NCBI GenBank assembly: GCA_002482765.1 | Contig: DLGP01000022.1 | Coordinates: 40,253 to 50,727 of the forward strand | DNA: 10,475 nucleotides | Direction of reading: 5' to 3' | Source: Alphaproteobacteria bacterium UBA7691 | GTDB taxonomy: Bacteria > Pseudomonadota > Alphaproteobacteria > Ferrovibrionales > Ferrovibrionaceae | Shown: in pieces, positions 1-5,438 of the stretch | Layout: every line of letters begins with the position of its first letter | Position numbering within the stretch: position 1 is the first letter of the stretch | Program-made: the position numbers and the translations under genes | The notes under the pieces: generated by a model | Seen by the model: the letters and a program-made list of their open reading frames with translations, nothing else | Told to the model about the DNA's origin: nothing | Database searches by the model: none

Positions 1-594
1 GGCCACCGGCTTGCCGGGCCGGGTCAGCACAATCGGCAGCCGCAATGCGCGGCCATCCAGCAGGCCATGGCGATTATGGTCGTCCAGCAGCAATTCGGCG
101 ATGGCCTTGTGCGCGCCATAGGAGGTTTGGGGCTTCTGCGCCGTGTCATCCTCCACCAGATCGGGCAGCGCGCCGCCAAAAGTGGCAATCGAACTGGCGA
201 AGATCAGCTTGGGGCGCAGCGCCTGGCGCCGGCAATGGCCCAGGATATCCAGCAGGCCCAGCAGATTCACCGCCAGGCCCTGCTCGAAATCATGCTCGGC
301 GGCGCTGGTCAGCATGGCGGCGAGATGGAACAGGCTGTCAAATGGCGCTTCGCCCAGGCAGCGTGCCATAAAGCCGGCATCGGAGAGTTCGCCGCTGGCG
401 CAGCGGATGGCGATACGGCCGGCATTGGCCGGCAGGTTCAGGCCCGGCAGGTCAATCGCCATGCGGTCCAGCAGCAGCAAGTCGGTGATGGCGCGTTCAT
501 GGCCGCTGCCGTCGCGCAGCCGGCCCAGCCGCACCAGTTCATGCACCAGCCGGCTGCCGATGAAACCGGCCGCCCCCGTCACCACTACCCGCAT
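1..594 (-). CDS. denD: D-erythronate dehydrogenase-like SDR/NAD-dependent epimerase family protein (partial, C-terminus cut off)
   Basis: The minus strand is open from an ATG at 594 down to the window edge, giving 198 residues with no stop. The start MRVVVTGAAGFIGSRLV holds the Rossmann GxxGxxG motif (residues 7-13, GAAGFIG) for NAD(P) binding. The extended-SDR catalytic set is visible: FASS around 132-135 and Y159xxxK163 in SYGAHKA. The segment after it, LLDGRALRLPIVLTRPGKP (about 178-196), is a pattern I associate with D-erythronate dehydrogenase (DenD), which oxidises the C2 hydroxyl of D-erythronate in four-carbon acid sugar catabolism. A purine-rich stretch (GGGGGCGGA on the minus strand) lies just upstream of the ATG. 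Family assignment as an extended SDR is secure. DenD specificity is less so, because the substrate-binding C-terminal part lies outside the window. The gene is divergent from everything else here, so it is probably regulated separately. Confidence 0.85.
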   Translation of the reverse strand, partial: MRVVVTGAAGFIGSRLVHELVRLGRLRDGSGHERAITDLLLLDRMAIDLPGLNLPANAGRIAIRCASGELSDAGFMARCLGEAPFDSLFHLAAMLTSAAEHDFEQGLAVNLLGLLDILGHCRRQALRPKLIFASSIATFGGALPDLVEDDTAQKPQTSYGAHKAIAELLLDDHNRHGLLDGRALRLPIVLTRPGKPVA

Positions 595-639
595 TCCGCC
601 CCCGATCTTCTCTGTTTTCCGCTATGATCTTAGTCATGG

Positions 640-668
640 TTGCGGGCTTGGGCCAAGCGCCCTACATT
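640..668 (+). promoter_or_regulatory. Probable sigma-70 promoter for the 6S RNA
   Basis: TTGCGG at 640-645 and TACATT at 663-668 are separated by exactly 17 bases, a good match to the TTGaca / TAnnnT layout of housekeeping promoters. It would start transcription near 675, one base before the closing stem of the proposed 6S RNA. Agreement between predicted start and RNA stem is the main support. The -35 is only a partial match. Confidence 0.55.
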
Positions 669-673
669 GCATG

Positions 674-846
674 CCGGACGGTGTTCCTGCCCGGTGCGTT
701 TGGTTTTCGCAACCCTGGGGCCAATGCTGATCTCTAGGGAGCTGTCCCTGGCCGGAGCCGAGGCTTCGGGCACACGGCGCCCACCTGGTACGCCAGGCCT
801 ACAGAGGTTGGATACATGCCGACGGCCATGGCGGGCACCGTCCACT
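674..846 (+). ncRNA. ssrS: Probable 6S RNA (RNA polymerase-binding regulatory RNA)
   Basis: The stretch has no convincing coding sequence but folds into a long 6S-like hairpin. The closing stem pairs 676-681 (GGACGG) with 838-843 (CCGTCC), and 688-693 (TGCCCG) with 832-837 (CGGGCA). The 3' strand is continuous and the 5' strand has a short bulge containing GTTCC, resembling the E. coli 6S closing stem. Further in, AACC (711-714) can pair with GGTT (806-809). A 5-bp hairpin with a TACG loop lies at 784-797 on the 3' side of the expected central bubble, and a terminal hairpin CCGA-GGCT-TCGG lies near 757-768. Length of about 170 fits alphaproteobacterial 6S RNAs. In many proteobacteria 6S sits just upstream of the 5-formyltetrahydrofolate cyclo-ligase gene, which here is the next housekeeping gene. 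6S RNA mimics an open promoter and sequesters sigma-70 RNA polymerase. Ends are approximate and the call rests on structure and context. Confidence 0.8.
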
Positions 847-870
847 CGCCCAAATTGGAGACATGTGGGC

Positions 871-1854
871 ATGGAACCGCTTCGCCAGAGTCCTGAACAG
901 CTAGTCGATGTTACGGATTGGGCCGGTGATGAGGTGGTCTATCCGGAGGGCTCGCGCCCCAAAAGTACATTTATTAGCCCATCTGATCCCGGCTTCGATT
1001 TTTTACGCCCGGCCCATCGCTATTTGTTGAAACAATCTGCCCAGCGATATCCAGCGCAATTCTGGGCTGAAATAATAGCCTATCGGATTGGTACATTTTT
1101 GGGGATTTCTGTTCCGCCAGCTTTTGCCGCTTTGGATCGGCGGGCCAATATATACGGATCGCTTATAGAGTGGTTTTACGTCGATCACATACAGAATGAC
1201 GGTTTTGATCGCTATGTTTCTGGAGGCCAGTACATGCGCCGCAGAATCCCAGGCTATGATATGGTTAAAGGGAAGCAACATAATTTCCAGACAGTATTCA
1301 GCGCATGTCAAAGGTATCATTTGGCTGGGTATTTGACTGATCCGCCCCTCAGGCATTGGGCGAAGGTGTTGTTGTTCGACGCTCTTATAGGAAACCAGGA
1401 TCGCCACCAGGACAACTGGGGTTTGCTTTGGCGGTACCGCCTTATCGGAGATAGAAATATTGGAGAGCGCGAGAAAGCACGTTTCGCCCCCGCTTTCGAC
1501 AATGGGACCAGTCTCGGTCATGAGATCACCGAGAAGAATCTTACGGTTACAACTCAGGCTGAGCGCATCGAACGTTATGTCCAGCGAGGACACCATCACA
1601 TGCGCTGGTCTTTGGAAGACGTGAAGCCAGCAGGGCATTTTGATTTGATCGGCCTGATTGCAGAAAAGTGGCCGGATACCAGGCAATTCATGGCGTCTTT
1701 ATTGGCGTATAGCCCGGCGGATTTAGAGGCCCAGCTCAGTGATTTAGTGGCTTTTCCTGTTCCCCCGCCCTATTCTTTAAGTGCCGAAAGACTGCATTGG
1801 GTCTATGCCCTTTTGCGAGTTCGGCGTGAGCATTTGTTAATGGTGTTGTCGTGA
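871..1854 (+). CDS. HipA-like Ser/Thr kinase-fold protein
   Basis: The product has 327 residues and the HipA/CtkA kinase layout. A possible ATP loop EGSRPKS lies at 26-32. The beta-3 lysine is probably K54 (HRYLLKQS), with a helix glutamate E67 in FWAEIIAYRIG. A VPPAF strand follows at 81-85. The catalytic loop GNQDRHQDN (174-182) gives D177, H179 and N182, and the metal-binding motif FDNGTSLGHE (209-218) gives D210. HipA kinases phosphorylate proteins, for example glutamyl-tRNA synthetase in E. coli. The target here is unknown. It is shorter than HipA (about 440 residues) and lacks the N-terminal subdomain 1, as in HipT/CtkA-type kinases. ATG at 871 was chosen because homology-like sequence begins soon after and the upstream frame runs through the 6S RNA. 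GTG at 865 is an in-frame alternative, closer to the GGAG at 857-860. No hipB-like repressor gene is adjacent. The next gene overlaps by four bases. Codons such as ATA and AGA and the lower GC suggest acquisition. Confidence 0.82.
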   Translation: MEPLRQSPEQLVDVTDWAGDEVVYPEGSRPKSTFISPSDPGFDFLRPAHRYLLKQSAQRYPAQFWAEIIAYRIGTFLGISVPPAFAALDRRANIYGSLIEWFYVDHIQNDGFDRYVSGGQYMRRRIPGYDMVKGKQHNFQTVFSACQRYHLAGYLTDPPLRHWAKVLLFDALIGNQDRHQDNWGLLWRYRLIGDRNIGEREKARFAPAFDNGTSLGHEITEKNLTVTTQAERIERYVQRGHHHMRWSLEDVKPAGHFDLIGLIAEKWPDTRQFMASLLAYSPADLEAQLSDLVAFPVPPPYSLSAERLHWVYALLRVRREHLLMVLS

Positions 1855-2564
1855 ATTCGTTCCGTCAGATAGAGACTATCGTTCGTCCCACTCGGCTTTG
1901 GCTGGTCTGGCAACCAGGCCCGGGGGCGGCTGGGCGTCGCTATGTAGTCGCAGAAATTATTCAGGAAGATGCGGGTGCATTACTGCGCTATCTTCGCAAT
2001 ACGAAGGATTTTGCCGAGGCAAGGGCAGCGGGTTTTCAGGGGTATCCGGCTTTCAAGCTTGAAATTATTGAACACCGAGAGGGCGTTTTAGATGTATTGA
2101 TGAAGCGAATACCGCCAGCCACACGCTCGGATTTTCCAATTTATCTTGAGCGCTACCGGTTGCCAGTTGGTCAAAACCTCTCGCCCTTTACATTGCTGGG
2201 ATACACCACAGCCAAATTGCCAGGCGATGGTTTCTCGTTGCTGATGGATTTGGCGGATGCCGTCCCGCCTATTGACCTACCCATGGAACTGGCAGGTTCA
2301 CGCCATTATTTGCGAAGTGAAGCTGATTGGGCTTGGTTGCATGATTACACAGCTGAGTTGTTGTTTAAGTCTGAGCCCGGTAACCTACAAGATCCGTATG
2401 CTGTGGCGGTTTATGCTGACCAACTGAAAATCGGTTATGTAAATCGGGTTTATGCTCCATTTTTTAGGGATTGGCTCGAAGCGAGGCGAGTCTCTGCCAG
2501 GATTGATCGTATCAATGGCACGGTTGATCGCCGCTTGATCCATATATTCGCGGGTATTCGCTGA
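1851..2564 (+). CDS. HIRAN-domain-like protein, partner of the HipA-like kinase
   Basis: This 237-residue protein starts at a GTG that overlaps the kinase stop (GTGA), so the two are almost certainly translationally coupled. Its last 90 residues look like a HIRAN domain: AGSRHY at 148-153, the signature EPGNLQDPYAVAVY at 175-188 (family pattern: Glu-Pro, Asn, Asp, then Ala-Val), IGYVNRVYA at 194-202, and a closing beta-strand RLIHIFAGI. In HLTF the HIRAN domain binds 3' single-stranded DNA ends, so DNA binding is possible but unproven here. The N-terminal 145 residues hold LWLVWQ (16-21), a GRRYVVAEI strand (28-36) and MKRIPPATRSDFPIYLE (84-100). I recognise no defined domain there, though a faint likeness to the small N-terminal subdomain of HipA (strand, then a G-L-F/L-x-Y segment) deserves modelling. 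There is no signal peptide or membrane segment. Base composition matches the kinase rather than the flanking genes. Confidence 0.75.
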   Translation: MNSFRQIETIVRPTRLWLVWQPGPGAAGRRYVVAEIIQEDAGALLRYLRNTKDFAEARAAGFQGYPAFKLEIIEHREGVLDVLMKRIPPATRSDFPIYLERYRLPVGQNLSPFTLLGYTTAKLPGDGFSLLMDLADAVPPIDLPMELAGSRHYLRSEADWAWLHDYTAELLFKSEPGNLQDPYAVAVYADQLKIGYVNRVYAPFFRDWLEARRVSARIDRINGTVDRRLIHIFAGIR

Positions 2565-2571
2565 CTTGACA

Positions 2572-3207
2572 ATGGCGGCTGATGTCAATCCCGATGCCAT
2601 TCATGCCGCCAAGGCGACGTTGCGGGCCAAGCTGCGCCAGCGCCGTGCCGCAGCTTCCGCAGCCAATGGCGCTGCGATTGCGGCTGTGGCGGCCGAGCGT
2701 TTCATGGCCGGCATTCCTTTGCGCCAGGGTATCGTGGTGGCGGGCTACTGGCCTTTGGGTGATGAACTGGATGTGCGACCGCTGTTGCAGCGGTTGCGCG
2801 CTGAATGCGGCGCCGGCATCCTGCTGCCGGTTTCGCCGCCGCCAGGGCAGCCGCTGATTTTCCGGCTTTGGGATGGCGCTGCTGCCAGCCTGCGGCCGGG
2901 GCGTTATGGCATCCTGGAGCCGGCTATCACGGCACCGGCGTTGGTGCCGGATATCATAATTGTGCCGCTGCTTGGCTTTGATGCCCGGGGCGGCCGGCTT
3001 GGCATGGGGGCCGGCTATTACGATGCCACGCTGGCGGCCCTGCGGCGGCAGCAGGCGGTGCTGGCCGTGGGCTATGCTTTTGCCGTGCAGCAGGTGCCTA
3101 TGCTGCCGCGCCGGCCGGAGGATCAGGATTTGGATTGGGTTGTCACCGAGCGCGGCGCTATATCCTGCCGCACAGAGCCGGGCGATGGTCAGGAAAGCGG
3201 GGTCTAG
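2572..3207 (+). CDS. ygfA: 5-formyltetrahydrofolate cyclo-ligase (MTHFS family)
   Basis: The 211-residue product would convert 5-formyltetrahydrofolate plus ATP to 5,10-methenyltetrahydrofolate in cytoplasmic one-carbon metabolism. Family features appear in order: the N-terminal basic helix KATLRAKLRQRR (14-25), YWPLGDELDVRPLL (59-72), PDIIIVPLLGFDARGGRLGMGAGYYD (126-151; the folate/ATP site, normally GxGGGYYD and here with Ala at the second-last Gly), then AVGYAFAVQQVPMLP (165-179) and WVVTERG (189-195). ATG at 2572 is preferred over TTG at 2566. It lies 7 bases after the HIRAN gene stop, with no clear Shine-Dalgarno, so translation may depend on ribosomes arriving from upstream. The ancestral partner upstream is probably the 6S RNA, now separated by the kinase-HIRAN block. 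GC content returns to the high level of the housekeeping genes from this point. Confidence 0.93.
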   Translation: MAADVNPDAIHAAKATLRAKLRQRRAAASAANGAAIAAVAAERFMAGIPLRQGIVVAGYWPLGDELDVRPLLQRLRAECGAGILLPVSPPPGQPLIFRLWDGAAASLRPGRYGILEPAITAPALVPDIIIVPLLGFDARGGRLGMGAGYYDATLAALRRQQAVLAVGYAFAVQQVPMLPRRPEDQDLDWVVTERGAISCRTEPGDGQESGV

Positions 3208-4017
3208 GTGAAGTTTCTGTATTGTGGCGATATTGTCGGCCGTTCCGGGCGCGATGCCGTTGTGGCCCGTATCCCGGCGCTGAAGCGGGAATGGGGTTTG
3301 GATTTTGTGCTGGTGAATGGCGAGAATGCCGCTGCCGGCTTTGGCATCACCAGCCGCATTTGCACTGAATTTTATGAGGCCGGCATTGATGCCATCGTGC
3401 TCGGCAATCATGCCTGGGATCAGCGTGAGACGCTGGCCTATATCCAGTCGGATCAGAAGCTGATCCGGCCGCTGAATTATCCCAAAGGTACGCCCGGGCG
3501 CGGCGCCGCCATGTTCAGCACCGTGCAGGGCAAAAAAATCCTGGTGGTGCAGGTGATGGGCCGCGTGTTCATGGATGCGCTGGACGATCCCTTTGCCAGC
3601 ATTGATGCCGAATTGGCCAAGCACCGCCTGGGCACCAGCGTGGATGCGATCATTGTCGACATCCATGGCGAGGCCACGTCGGAGAAGATGGCAATGGGGC
3701 ATTTCCTGGATGGCCGGGTGTCGATGGTATGCGGCACGCATAGCCATATTCCCACCGCCGATGCGCAAATCCTGCCCGGTGGCACTGCTTACCAGACCGA
3801 TGCCGGCATGTGCGGCGACTATAATTCCGTGATCGGCATGGAAAAGACCGAGCCGCTCAACCGTTTCCTGCGCAAGATTCCCGGCGGCCGCTTCGAGCCG
3901 GCCAATGGCGAGGCCACGCTTTGTGGTGTCTATCTCGAAACCGATGACCGCACCGGGCTGGCCACCCGTATCCAGCCGGTACGGCTGGGCGGCCGCCTTG
4001 CCCAAGCCGCAGTTTGA
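3208..4017 (+). CDS. ymdB: TIGR00282/YmdB-family metallophosphoesterase
   Basis: The 269-residue product begins at a GTG directly after the cyclo-ligase stop; AAAGCGGGG upstream can serve as ribosome binding site. It shows the complete dinuclear metal site of the YmdB family: CGDIVGRSGRDAV (D8), VNGENAAAGFGIT (E39, N40), LGNHAWDQRE (N67, H68), DIHGEATSEK (H153) and CGTHSHIPTAD (H178, H180), then the conserved TDAGMCGDYNSVIGM stretch (197-211). Characterised members hydrolyse 2',3'-cyclic nucleotides, and B. subtilis YmdB influences biofilm and late adaptive responses; the role in alphaproteobacteria is not settled. It is cytoplasmic, with no signal peptide. Length is typical. Pairing with the cyclo-ligase gene is common in alphaproteobacteria and supports vertical inheritance. 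Confidence 0.93.
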   Translation: MKFLYCGDIVGRSGRDAVVARIPALKREWGLDFVLVNGENAAAGFGITSRICTEFYEAGIDAIVLGNHAWDQRETLAYIQSDQKLIRPLNYPKGTPGRGAAMFSTVQGKKILVVQVMGRVFMDALDDPFASIDAELAKHRLGTSVDAIIVDIHGEATSEKMAMGHFLDGRVSMVCGTHSHIPTADAQILPGGTAYQTDAGMCGDYNSVIGMEKTEPLNRFLRKIPGGRFEPANGEATLCGVYLETDDRTGLATRIQPVRLGGRLAQAAV

Positions 4018-4585
4018 CGGCCTGCTAGCCGAGGTTGCGGCCTGCCGGCTCTGTGCCGCTGCGTTGCCCTTGGGGCCGCGCCCGGTGGTGCGGCTCGATC
4101 CGCGCGCCCGGCTGCTGATTATCGGCCAGGCGCCGGGCACCAGGGTGCATGAAACCGGCTTGCCATGGAATGACCGCTCCGGCGACCAGTTGCGCGCCTG
4201 GCTCGGGCTGGACCGCGCAGCCTTCTACGACCAGAGCCGTATCGCCATCATGCCGATGGGTTTCTGCTATCCGGGGCGTGACAAAAATGGCGGTGATGCA
4301 CCGCCGCGCCCGGAATGTGCGCCGCACTGGCATCCGCGCCTGCGGCCCCAGCTCAAGGCGGTGCAACTCACCCTGCTGATTGGCGCCTATGCCCAGGCGC
4401 GCTATCTCGGCAGCCGCACCATGACCGAAACGGTGCGCGGCTTTGCCGCTTTTGGCCCGGATTTTTTCCCGCTGCCGCATCCATCCTGGCGCAATACCGC
4501 CTGGCAGAAACGCCAGCCCTGGTTCGCCGCCGAGGTTTTGCCCGCTTTGCGCAGCCGCCTTGAGGCGTTATGGGCAGAAGCGTAG
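3998..4585 (+). CDS. Uracil-DNA glycosylase-family protein, probable Fe-S type
   Basis: The product is about 195 residues if it starts at TTG 3998, which overlaps the phosphodiesterase gene by 20 bases. The start is uncertain, since no good ATG precedes the conserved region. Motif 1 is IIGQAPG (41-47), followed by HETGLPWNDRSGDQLRAWLG (51-70), PMGFCYPG (86-93), PPRPEC (102-107) and motif 2 PHPSWRN (160-166). Cysteines C16, C19, C90 and C107 are spaced CX2C-X70-C-X16-C, matching the cluster pattern of [4Fe-4S] family 4 UDGs. Motif 1 has Gln where family 4 has Glu (GEAPG), so this is a divergent subgroup. The expected role is removing uracil, or another deaminated or damaged base, from DNA in the cytoplasm. 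Activity cannot be assumed. Composition matches the neighbouring housekeeping genes, so it does not look recently acquired. Confidence 0.82.
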   Translation: MPKPQFDGLLAEVAACRLCAAALPLGPRPVVRLDPRARLLIIGQAPGTRVHETGLPWNDRSGDQLRAWLGLDRAAFYDQSRIAIMPMGFCYPGRDKNGGDAPPRPECAPHWHPRLRPQLKAVQLTLLIGAYAQARYLGSRTMTETVRGFAAFGPDFFPLPHPSWRNTAWQKRQPWFAAEVLPALRSRLEALWAEA

Positions 4586-4614
4586 ACTGGGCAGACAGGT
4601 TGGTCCGGTTGAGC

Positions 4615-4620
4615 AGGAGA
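4615..4620 (+). promoter_or_regulatory. Strong Shine-Dalgarno of the antitoxin gene
   Basis: AGGAGA ends five bases before the ATG at 4626. It is the best ribosome binding site in the window and fixes the antitoxin start, rather than the longer in-frame reading that would run back into the glycosylase gene. Confidence 0.7.
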
Positions 4621-4625
4621 GTGCC

Positions 4626-4871
4626 ATGACCATCACGGTAGAGGCCCTTGAAGCTAAAACGCACTTCTCCAATCTGCTCGACAAGGCTGCCGCCGGCGAG
4701 CAGGTGGTGATTACCCGCAACGGCAAACCAGTGGCGCATCTGGTGGCGGCGGCACCAGCGATTGATCGTCAGAAGGTGGATGCGGCGGTGGCAACCCTGC
4801 GCCGGCTGCGCCAGGGTAACACTTTGGGGGGGCTGAACTGGCGTGATTTGCGGGATGAAGGCCGCAAGTGA
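4626..4871 (+). CDS. vapB: Type II antitoxin, Phd/YefM (VapB-like)
   Basis: This is an 81-residue protein. Its N-terminal half, MTITVEALEAKTHFSNLLD followed by GEQVVITRNGKPVAHLV (25-40), is the Phd/YefM antitoxin fold that binds operator DNA as a dimer. The C-terminal part from about 46 to 81, with LRRLRQGNTLGGLNWRDLRDEGRK, is the extended toxin-wrapping tail that usually neutralises a PIN-domain toxin by covering its active site. The four-base GTGA overlap with the toxin gene downstream couples their translation, as expected of a TA operon. Autoregulation by the antitoxin-toxin complex is normal for this family, but I could not identify a clear palindromic operator in the 40 bases upstream. 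The pair sits between the glycosylase gene and yebC, where conserved gene orders normally have no TA module. Confidence 0.9.
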   Translation: MTITVEALEAKTHFSNLLDKAAAGEQVVITRNGKPVAHLVAAAPAIDRQKVDAAVATLRRLRQGNTLGGLNWRDLRDEGRK

Positions 4872-5278
4872 CGCAGGCGGTTATTGATAGCTCGATAGCC
4901 CTGGCCTGGTGTTTTCAAGACGAGGCCAGTGCACAAACTGATGCCATGCTGGAACAGCTGCGGCGCAATATCGCCGTGGCACCGGAACTTTGGCTGCTGG
5001 AAATCTGCAATGTCCTGCTGATGGCGGAGCGGCGCGGCCGTATCACGCCAGAGGCCGCTGCGGAAAATCAGGCCGCATTGATGACATTGCCGATCTTGCT
5101 CGATTCGATGCCCGATAGTCACTTGCCGGAAATTTCCGCCTTGGCCCGGCGCGCAAGCCTGACGGTCTATGATGCCGTCTATCTCGACCTGGCGTTGCGC
5201 CGGCAATTGCCGCTCTGGACGCTGGACCGCGAACTGGCCGCTGCCGCCCGGCGCTTCGGGGTTGCCGTGGCGCCTTGA
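4868..5278 (+). CDS. vapC: PIN-domain ribonuclease toxin (VapC-like)
   Basis: This 136-residue PIN-domain protein starts at a GTG within the antitoxin stop codon. The four acidic residues of the metal-dependent RNase centre are all present: D7 (VIDSSIALAW), E45 (LWLLEICNVL), D102 (LTVYDAVYLDLA) and D120 (LWTLDRELAAAA). Length and motif spacing are typical of VapC toxins, which cut tRNAs or rRNA and stop translation when the labile antitoxin is degraded. The target RNA cannot be predicted from sequence. No truncation or missing catalytic residue is visible, so the toxin is probably functional and needs the upstream antitoxin. Both genes share the GC-rich composition of the region, which suggests long residence or a donor of similar composition. 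Confidence 0.92.
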   Translation: MTQAVIDSSIALAWCFQDEASAQTDAMLEQLRRNIAVAPELWLLEICNVLLMAERRGRITPEAAAENQAALMTLPILLDSMPDSHLPEISALARRASLTVYDAVYLDLALRRQLPLWTLDRELAAAARRFGVAVAP

Positions 5279-5308
5279 CCGGCTGCCGGGTCGTCAGCGC
5301 GCCCCGGC

Positions 5309-5336
5309 TTGCATTTTTAACCGGTCTGGCTATACC
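5309..5336 (+). promoter_or_regulatory. Candidate promoter for the yebC-ruvCAB-tol unit
   Basis: TTGCAT (5309-5314) and TATACC (5331-5336) are 16 bases apart in the only sizeable gap upstream of the downstream gene chain. The match is moderate and the spacing slightly short. The predicted start near 5343 falls inside the hairpin at 5335-5367, so either the promoter or the hairpin reading may be wrong. Confidence 0.35.
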
Positions 5337-5367
5337 CGACCGCCCAGTTGGGCTGCCGGTGGTCGGG
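5335..5367 (+). other. Strong inverted repeat (hairpin) upstream of yebC
   Basis: CCCGACCGCC at 5335-5344 pairs with GGTGGTCGGG at 5358-5367 (10 bp, one G-U in RNA). The 13-base loop can form three more pairs (CAG/CTG). No T-run follows on either strand, so it is not a standard intrinsic terminator. It could still mark the end of the toxin transcript, be a protein-binding palindrome, or be part of a 5' leader for yebC. Confidence 0.5.
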
Positions 5368-5438
5368 GAAATATGGTAAACATGCCCGATTCGCTAAAGC
5401 TCCGCTCGTTTCAACCCGTCTTGCCGCGCAGGTAGATC

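Noticed and set aside
67..627. Plus-strand open frame of 186 codons opposite the SDR gene
   Set aside because: Gln/Ala-rich shadow of the minus-strand dehydrogenase, which has clear family motifs.
624..637. Imperfect palindrome ATGATCTTAGTCAT between the divergent transcription units
   Set aside because: Only four matched bases per arm, too short to claim an operator.
640..870. Extended N-terminus of the kinase reading frame (77 extra codons)
   Set aside because: These codons run through the 6S RNA stem-loops, encode a Cys/Arg/Pro-rich sequence unlike the family, and a plausible start exists at 871 (or 865).
846..2600. Target-site duplications or terminal inverted repeats bounding the kinase-HIRAN block
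   Set aside because: I compared both junctions by eye and found no convincing direct or inverted repeat pair, and there is no transposase or integrase gene.
2512..4140. Minus-strand open frame of 542 codons
   Set aside because: Long only because GC-rich DNA has few stops. It is antisense to the cyclo-ligase and phosphodiesterase genes, and its product is low-complexity with no recognisable motif.
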